A DNA stretch of 64,000 bases. Origin: Comamonadaceae bacterium. GTDB lineage: Bacteria; Pseudomonadota; Gammaproteobacteria; Burkholderiales; Burkholderiaceae_C. The stretch spans positions 26,139 through 90,138 of the forward strand of contig JAIXUG010000015.1 in the NCBI GenBank assembly GCA_027484105.1, written 5' to 3'. Position numbers and translations under genes: made by a program. Below the pieces are notes generated by a model. The model was not told the DNA's origin, did not search any database, and worked only from the letters and a program-made list of their open reading frames with translations. Positions within the stretch are counted from its first letter, which is position 1. Each line of letters begins with the position of its first letter. Shown piece after piece: positions 53,948-64,000 of the stretch.

Positions 53948-54303
53948 GCCAGGACATTCAACGTTTGCATGTCGCCACGCGTTACAGCGAGGCGGCCATA
54001 TTCAATGGCGTGGTGTACCTGGCGGGCATGGTGCCCGAGTGCGAAGCCAGGGACATTCGCAGCCAAACGGCCGATGTCTTGCGCCAGATCGAGCATCGAT
54101 TGGGCGAGTCGGGCAGCGACAAAACCCGCATCTTGCGCACCCAGATTTACCTGAAAGACATCGCCGACATCGGGGCCATGAACGAGGTGTGGGACGCCTG
54201 GGTGGTGGCCGGCAGCGCACCGCCGCGCGCCACGGTGCAGGCGGCTTTGGCCGATCCGGCTTATTTGATCGAGGTGGTGGTGACCGCGGCAGTCAAGACT
54301 TAA
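53944..54303 (+). CDS. RidA-family protein
   Basis: This 119-residue protein has the RidA/YjgF fold. It has ATRYSEAAIFNGVVYLAGMVPE near the N-terminus, QTADVLRQIEHRLGESGSDKTRILRTQIYL in outline, and the signature region APPRATVQAALADPAYLIEVVVTAAV with the conserved Arg and Glu. RidA proteins hydrolyse reactive enamine/imine intermediates from PLP enzymes. This is a shorter member of the YjgF-like subgroup. It overlaps plsY by 4 bp and is convergent with yajQ. Confidence 0.88.
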   Translation: MSQDIQRLHVATRYSEAAIFNGVVYLAGMVPECEARDIRSQTADVLRQIEHRLGESGSDKTRILRTQIYLKDIADIGAMNEVWDAWVVAGSAPPRATVQAALADPAYLIEVVVTAAVKT

Positions 54304-54348
54304 AGTGCGCTCACATGCGCCTCTTCAAAGCCGGCCGCCTTCCGTGGG

Positions 54349-54834
54349 TTAATCCCTGAAGTTGTCAAAAGACAAAGGCAAGTCCGGCATGTCTTTGCGC
54401 AAGACGGCCATGGCGGCTTGCAAATCGTCGCGCTTGGCGCCGGTGACGCGCACCGCATCGCCCTGGATGGAGGCTTGAACCTTCAGCTTGCTTTCCTTGA
54501 TCAACTTGGTGATTTTTTTGGCGTCTTCGGTCTCGATGCCATTTTTCACCTTGATCACTTGCTTGACCTTGTCGCCGCCGATTTTTTCGACCTTGCCAAT
54601 GTCCAGAAAGCGCACATCCACATTGCGTTTGGTGAGTTTGTTGCGCAGGATGTCTTCAACTTGCGTCAGTTGAAACTCGGCATCGCCAAACATCGTGATC
54701 TCTTTGTCCTTGAGTTCGATGGCGGCCGAAGTGCCTTTGAAGTCAAAACGGGTGCCGATTTCTTTGGCGGAAGTGTCCACGGCGTTGCGCACTTCGACCA
54801 TATTGGGTTCGCAAACGGTATCAAACGAGGGCAT
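54349..54834 (-). CDS. yajQ: YajQ-family nucleotide-binding protein (UPF0234)
   Basis: This 161-residue protein begins [19 protein letters not shown] and has the YajQ core [44 protein letters not shown] and [22 protein letters not shown], ending [18 protein letters not shown]. The fold is two ferredoxin-like repeats. Some relatives bind c-di-GMP and act as regulators. The open frame extends 14 codons further, but the conserved start is here. It is divergent from murB with about 40 bp between starts. Confidence 0.95.
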   Translation of the reverse strand: MPSFDTVCEPNMVEVRNAVDTSAKEIGTRFDFKGTSAAIELKDKEITMFGDAEFQLTQVEDILRNKLTKRNVDVRFLDIGKVEKIGGDKVKQVIKVKNGIETEDAKKITKLIKESKLKVQASIQGDAVRVTGAKRDDLQAAMAVLRKDMPDLPLSFDNFRD

Positions 54835-54874
54835 GGTGGGAAAGATCAAAGGTTGAGAATGCGACAATTCTCCC

Positions 54875-55927
54875 ATGTTCCTTGAGAAAAATGTCCCCCT
54901 GCAGCCTTACAACACCTTCGGCATCGCCGCCAAGGCCCAGGCTTTGGTGCGCGTGCGCTCAGAAGGTGACCTGCTGGCCGTGTTGGCCGACCCCGAATTG
55001 GCCGCCTTGCCCAGACAAATTCTGGGCGGTGGCAGCAACATTGTCCTGACCGGTGACGTCAAAGCCCTGGTGCTCAAGATCGAGGTGCCAGGCATGCGTT
55101 TGGCGCGTGAGACGGACAAACACTGGGTGATCGAGGCCGGCGCGGGCGAGGACTGGCACGCACTGGTGGCCTGGACGCTGGACAACGCTTATCCGGGCCT
55201 CGAAAACATGGCGCTCATCCCCGGCACCGTGGGCGCATCGCCCGTGCAAAACATCGGCGCTTATGGGGTGGAATTGCAAGACCGCTTTGACTCGCTGGAC
55301 GCCATGGACTTGCTGACGGGCGAGTTGTTCAGCCTGAACGCCGCGCAGTGCGGCTTCAGTTACCGCGATTCGGTGTTCAAACACGCCTCGGCTGGCCCTG
55401 ATGGTTTGGGACTGGCTGGCCGTGCAGTGATCCTGCGCGTGCGCTTTGCCTTGCCCAAGCGCTGGAAGGCTGAATTGGGTTATCTGGACTTGGAGCGCAA
55501 GATGGCCGAGACGGGCATCCACAACCCCGATGCCCGGCAGATTTTTGACTGGGTGGTGGCGATTCGCCGCGCCAAACTGCCCGACCCGGCGGTGATCGGC
55601 AACGCGGGCAGCTTCTTCAAGAACCCGACGGTGACCCCCGAACAATGCGCCGACATCATCGCCCGCGATCCGAAGGTGGTGCACTACCCCATGCCCGACG
55701 GATCGGTGAAGCTGGCAGCGGGCTGGCTGATCGACGCCTGCGGCTGGAAAGGCAAAACCGTGGGTCACGCCGGGGTCTATGAAAAACAGGCGCTGGTGCT
55801 GGTCAACCGAGGTGGACGCGAAAACCCCTGCACCGGTGGTGAGGTGATGACGCTGGCTAAGGCGATCCAGACCAGCGTTTATGAGCGGTTTGGCATTCGG
55901 CTGGAGCCTGAGCCGGTGGTGATTTGA
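54875..55927 (+). CDS. murB: UDP-N-acetylenolpyruvoylglucosamine reductase
   Basis: MurB is 350 residues and reduces the enolpyruvyl group to give UDP-MurNAc, using NADPH and FAD. FAD motifs are [37 protein letters not shown] and [24 protein letters not shown] in outline. Late motifs are [11 protein letters not shown], the catalytic Ser in [14 protein letters not shown] and the C-terminal [29 protein letters not shown]. Length and layout match type I MurB. It is divergent from yajQ, and its 3' end faces a long inverted repeat. Confidence 0.97.
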   Translation: MFLEKNVPLQPYNTFGIAAKAQALVRVRSEGDLLAVLADPELAALPRQILGGGSNIVLTGDVKALVLKIEVPGMRLARETDKHWVIEAGAGEDWHALVAWTLDNAYPGLENMALIPGTVGASPVQNIGAYGVELQDRFDSLDAMDLLTGELFSLNAAQCGFSYRDSVFKHASAGPDGLGLAGRAVILRVRFALPKRWKAELGYLDLERKMAETGIHNPDARQIFDWVVAIRRAKLPDPAVIGNAGSFFKNPTVTPEQCADIIARDPKVVHYPMPDGSVKLAAGWLIDACGWKGKTVGHAGVYEKQALVLVNRGGRENPCTGGEVMTLAKAIQTSVYERFGIRLEPEPVVI

Positions 55928-55952
55928 TTTTGGGCGTTTGCGGTGGTTTGCC

Positions 55953-56037
55953 GCACCGGGTTGGACCCTACGCGGTCGGCCTCATAACTCGCTTCGCTCG
56001 CCAAATCGGCCGATCCGCGCAGGCCCCAACCCGGTGC
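55953..56037. repeat. Long nested inverted repeat between murB and the M50/HlyD gene
   Basis: A 12-bp perfect outer stem, GCACCGGGTTGG (55953-55964) with CCAACCCGGTGC (56026-56037), encloses an inner stem, CGCGGTCGGCC (55971-55981) with GGCCGATCCGCG (56008-56019, one bulged base). The apex is about 26 bases and contains CTCGCTTCGCTCG. It fills the 175-bp convergent gap and could terminate both transcripts. The sequence style suggests a dispersed intergenic repeat of this bacterial group, from memory only. Confidence 0.65.
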
Positions 56038-56102
56038 CAGGTCAGTCTCAATCCCCTCAGTTTTTTCGACCCGGCAAGACCAAGCCATCCCACCATCATG
56101 GT

Positions 56103-58205
56103 TCAGGGTTTGAGCTCTCGGATGACCACTGCCAGAGCATGCCTCAGGTATTGTCCAGCCCATGAATGCGCTTGCGCATCCACAGACAGCATGCCGCGCT
56201 GTACAGCCATGAGATCGTGTGTGTAGGGTTCTTTCAGCTCCAGGCTGAGTCGGTACACGGCCTTTTCGGGCAGCCATTGGCCTTGCTGCGACCGCACCAA
56301 AAGGTGGCCGCCGTGCAGGGCAGCCAGTTGCCCATCGGGCAAAACGCGGGTGCTGTCTTTGTCGATGCCGACAACCTTGGCCAAGAGTGCGTGAGGCAAG
56401 CCCGGTGCAATGAACCGTGCTGCAGCACCCATCTGAATGCGGCTGGCTTGTTCTTCGTCCACCCAAGTTTCGATACGCCAGGGCGCGTGGCCAATCAAGG
56501 TACCGACCTTTTCATTTTTGTCAAGCCACTGTCCGGCTTGCATGTCCGGGTCGTGCAGCACAAAGCGACCGGCAAATGGTGCTTGAGGTCTAAAACGTTG
56601 CTGAATTTGCCGGGCGCGGTCAAGTTCGGCTTGCGCCGATTTCAGCTGCGTTTGAGACAAGGCCAGCGGTGTTCCCCGCTGCTCCTCAGGCATGCCCGAG
56701 GTGGCTGCTTGCCAGCTCAGGCGTTGCCAGCGCGACTGAGAAATGTTCATTTGCAGTTGCACATCGGGCGCGCTCAGTTCCAACAGAACTTGGTCTGCCT
56801 TGACCTCCTGACCATGTCGGACGTGCAGGGCATCGACCATGGCAGGTCCTGGAGCGTGAACAGGCCAAATTTCGCTGGGTTTGTACAAGGCCGACACCGC
56901 CACATGGCTTGGCAAAGGGATCGCAAATGCCACCAGCAACATGGCGCTCAACACGCCGGTCACCCGAGTTCTGGTGCTTTGCGCGATAGCTGCTTTGCGC
57001 TTGACCCATTCGCGCAATTCGCTGCGTACAGGAAACCAAATGAACCAATAAATTTCGATGACGAAAAGCATGATCCCCAATAGCTTGGTGAACAGGTGGT
57101 AAACCATCAAGGCAATGCCAATGAAGAGTACAAGACGGTAAATCCAGGTGGCCCATGCAAACACGATCAACGCTGTTTGTTTGCTTGCCGAAAAGACTTC
57201 GGGCTTGGGTTCGTTGAGCTTGAACAGCCATTCGCGCAAGCGCCAGCGCGCCAAAGTAAAGCTGCGCTGGTGCAGGTTGGGCATTTCCAGCAGGTCGCAG
57301 ATGATGAAGTAGCCGTCAAAACGCATGAAGGGGCTGGCATTCAATGCGATGGTCAAGCCCAAACTCACGGAAGCGACAAAAAACATGGCCGAGCGAAGCG
57401 CGCCGTCAGGCAGCAAGGCCCACGCCAGCAAAGCCCAGGCCGCCAACATGGCTTCGGTGGCAATGCCTGCACTGGAAATTTGCAGGCGCTTACGGCGGTC
57501 GGGGATCTTCCAAGCCTCGTTGGTGTCTGTGTAGGCCATGGGCCACATGACTAAAAAGGCCACGCCCATGGTGGGTACGCGCCCGCCATGGCGCTTGACA
57601 GCATAGGCGTGCCCCAGTTCATGCAATACCTTGACGACGATCAGCGCCACCCCATATGAGGCCAAGCCTTGCAGGGTAAAGGTGTCGAGCAAATAGGCGT
57701 GGAATACGTCCCACTGCTGAACCAACTGAGACATGCCCAAGGCCAAAGCGACCAAGGTAATCCAGTGGAAGGATTTGGAGAAGAACACTTCGGCAAGGCC
57801 CATGGTGCGGTCCAGCCAGCGGTCAGGGCGCACAAGCGGGTACCTGAAAAACAGGTAGTGGTGAATCAGCCATTGCCACCAACTGCTTTGCGCAGCTTGC
57901 TTGCGTTCGGCCATTTTTTGGATGCCTTCGGCACTGTCCACGCGCAGCAACTGCTGCTCGGTCAAAAACTTCAGGGTGTGTTCCAGGTCTGACAACTCCA
58001 CTTCCAATGGCGTGTCACGCTCGATGGCAGCCACGATGGAAGGGCCGTCGTCCAGATGCCAGCGGCTGAGGATTTCAAAGGTGAGCCAGTCGATGCGGTA
58101 GAACTGTTGGCGCACCGGGTCTTGCAAAACCCAACTGGGCTGTCCGTTGGCCAGTTTGGGACCTTCGAACAGGTCAAGTTCTTCGCGCAGGCAAGGCAGA
58201 GACAT
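56103..58205 (-). CDS. PqqD-like / M50 site-2 protease / HlyD-like fusion protein
   Basis: This 700-residue membrane protein has three parts. Residues 1-95 are a PqqD-like winged-helix domain (WVLQDPVRQQFYRIDWLTFEIL, LTEQQLLRV). Residues about 145-395 are an M50 metalloprotease with many helices. Its zinc motif VLHELGHAYAVKRHGG has HELGH at 195-199, and the later Asp297 lies in NASPFMRFDGYFII. Residues about 440-700 are a HlyD/lipoyl-like adaptor (VHAPGPAMVDALHVRHGQEVKADQVLLELS in outline) behind a helix at 415-435. It starts 2 bp after the GAF-HlyD stop. It is predicted to process or help export the giant protein encoded upstream. No ABC ATPase is visible. Confidence 0.88.
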   Translation of the reverse strand: MSLPCLREELDLFEGPKLANGQPSWVLQDPVRQQFYRIDWLTFEILSRWHLDDGPSIVAAIERDTPLEVELSDLEHTLKFLTEQQLLRVDSAEGIQKMAERKQAAQSSWWQWLIHHYLFFRYPLVRPDRWLDRTMGLAEVFFSKSFHWITLVALALGMSQLVQQWDVFHAYLLDTFTLQGLASYGVALIVVKVLHELGHAYAVKRHGGRVPTMGVAFLVMWPMAYTDTNEAWKIPDRRKRLQISSAGIATEAMLAAWALLAWALLPDGALRSAMFFVASVSLGLTIALNASPFMRFDGYFIICDLLEMPNLHQRSFTLARWRLREWLFKLNEPKPEVFSASKQTALIVFAWATWIYRLVLFIGIALMVYHLFTKLLGIMLFVIEIYWFIWFPVRSELREWVKRKAAIAQSTRTRVTGVLSAMLLVAFAIPLPSHVAVSALYKPSEIWPVHAPGPAMVDALHVRHGQEVKADQVLLELSAPDVQLQMNISQSRWQRLSWQAATSGMPEEQRGTPLALSQTQLKSAQAELDRARQIQQRFRPQAPFAGRFVLHDPDMQAGQWLDKNEKVGTLIGHAPWRIETWVDEEQASRIQMGAAARFIAPGLPHALLAKVVGIDKDSTRVLPDGQLAALHGGHLLVRSQQGQWLPEKAVYRLSLELKEPYTHDLMAVQRGMLSVDAQAHSWAGQYLRHALAVVIRELKP

Positions 58206-58206
58206 G

Positions 58207-59590
58207 TCAAAGGCCTAATGTGGTGCGCATGACCGCAATCGGTCTGCGCAGCAACCAATAGCCCAAGACTGTCCACTGGCCGGATAGCTTGGCCGTGCCT
58301 TTGAGGCCTACGCGCGGAGATTGGTGGGGGTCAAGCTGGCCTCGAATCCGGTAGGCGTACGTGCCATCTGGCCGTTCAACTGCATCATGAGAAAAAAAGC
58401 TCAGTTTTGCGCGCACGGGCACCAAAGGGTCAGCCTGCAAGTACAAAACGATGCTGTCACCCGCTGCGAGATCCACCGCGTCTGAAATTGGTAGCCATGC
58501 TTCGACTTCTGTGTCGCCGGTTTTGGCAATGCGCATGATGCGTTCGCCAATTGCCACCGGTTTGCCAACCCATGAAGAAGGATCGTCAAATAAAACGATG
58601 CCTTCAGCGGGTGCTTTGACAGTGGCGCGCTTTTTTTGGTCTTTGAGGTATTCAAATTCTGCGCGCTTTTCTTCGATGCTCCCGGCTTGGCTCGCCAGTT
58701 CAATCTTGAATTTCGGGTCGCTCAGGGCCATCTGGCTGGTTTGGCGGTATTGGGCCAGAGCAGTTTCGAGCGATTGGCGCGCCACATTGACGCGGGTTTC
58801 GATCAACACCGGGTCAAATCCGAACAGCGCCTGGCCTTTTTGGACGGTGCTGTTGGGCTGGACGTCAAAACGTTCAATCACGCCTTCGATCGGTGCACGC
58901 ACAACCACAGGCTGGGCCGGGACAATTTCCCCAGCGGCCAACACAGACATGCGCACAGGGATGAACAAAATCAGCAGGCTGGCCAGGACGGCCCAGGTGG
59001 TTTTGCGGCGGTACCAAATTGGGCGGCTGTCTTTGGCGCGCAGCCATTCCCGCCATGTCGAACGTCCTGCATGGGCTTGTTTGGCACGCCAAGCGTGCAA
59101 CCAGATTTGGCTCCATTCCTGCAGCAAGGCCAGATCGCTGTCGGTCCACTCCTTGTCTCTGGCCAGCAGCAATGCCCCATCAGGCTGGCCAGCCAGTGGT
59201 ACCCACAAACCGTGTGCGGGCAGCCACTCGGTCCAGGTGTTGCGCAAGTCCTCAGGCAAGCTCCTGGGGTCGATTCGGGCGCAGGTGGGCGCATCATTGG
59301 CTTGGGCCTTGAATACGCGCTTGAGCCAGTCGACATAGGGTGCATTTTGGTCGGGCTGAACCACACCAGACAAAGCTTGAACACCCGAATCAGACCACCA
59401 CAAGGCCGCTTGTCTGTACGGCGTCAGGCTATGGGTGCCGTTGACCAGCATGAAGGCCAATTCATCCACCGATGCGGCCGTGCGTGCCCGGCGACCCATC
59501 TCAAGCAAGCCCAACAGGACGTTGGGTACATTGGGTGCAGCGATATTCGAAGCGGCACCAGCGCGCTCGGGTGGGGAGTTGGTGGATGAC

Positions 59591-59598
<8 letters not shown>
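58207..59598 (-). CDS. HlyD-family membrane-fusion protein with GAF-like N-terminal domain
   Basis: This protein is about 463 residues. Residues 25-175 are a cytosolic GAF-like domain ([66 protein letters not shown]). One membrane helix is at about 202-218. The periplasmic HlyD part has two lipoyl half-motifs ([32 protein letters not shown] in outline and [28 protein letters not shown]), a short hairpin and a beta-barrel. ATG 59598 overlaps the stop of the giant gene by 8 bp. Putting a sensor-like domain on the cytosolic end of a HlyD protein is unusual. Confidence 0.85.

Positions 59599-64000
<4,402 letters not shown>

Overview
The window is GC-rich bacterial chromosome, packed with genes on both strands and with short intergenic gaps. 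Gene content and order point to Burkholderiales, most likely Comamonadaceae (Limnohabitans/Polaromonas/Rhodoferax-like): gntR-sdhCDA divergent from mdh-citE-acnB, an mdh and AcnB of beta-proteobacterial type, argD-argF-ykgJ, hda-HAD-pcnB-folK, rpsP-rimM-trmD...rplS, and a NYN protein beside fbp. The genus is an inference. No tRNA, rRNA, CRISPR array, insertion sequence or prophage was seen, and no stretch longer than about 300 bases lacks a gene.

Layout. 1-8.6 kb is a TCA-cycle block: sdhA (cut by the left edge), sdhD, sdhC and a GntR/HutC regulator on the minus strand, facing mdh, a CitE-like CoA-ester lyase, a small exported protein and acnB on the plus strand. A palindrome sits in the divergent promoter. 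8.8-14.6 kb (plus) holds a secreted hydrolase, a Tat-exported MBL hydrolase, an aldo/keto reductase, an FAD monooxygenase and a lytic transglycosylase. 14.6-21.2 kb (minus) holds argD-argF-ykgJ-kynU and a two-subunit molybdenum hydroxylase. 21.4-30.6 kb has a DUF3579 gene, rpsT, murJ-sirB1, purM, and the coupled run perM-hda-HAD-pcnB-folK. 30.7-37 kb has a TM2 gene, a GNAT gene, the ribosomal cluster rpsP-rimM-trmD, an inserted alpha/beta hydrolase, rplS and an RhlE-type helicase. 37.3-48.9 kb has orn, an M48 protease, a pterin dehydratase, rsgA, a CobD-like membrane protein, a CoA pyrophosphatase, a NYN protein, fbp, pepN, prfB (with its programmed frameshift) and an unrecognised secreted protein. 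48.9-55.9 kb has a hydrolase, an acyl-CoA synthetase, a second aldo/keto reductase, ybaK, plsY, ridA, yajQ and murB.

The most unusual region is the right end (56.1-64 kb, minus). It is a tightly coupled three-gene operon encoding a giant modular repeat protein that continues past the window edge, a HlyD-like adaptor with a GAF-like N-terminus, and a 700-residue fusion of a PqqD-like domain, an M50 site-2 protease and a HlyD-like domain. It looks like a dedicated export or processing system for the giant surface protein, with no ABC ATPase or TolC-like protein visible in the window.
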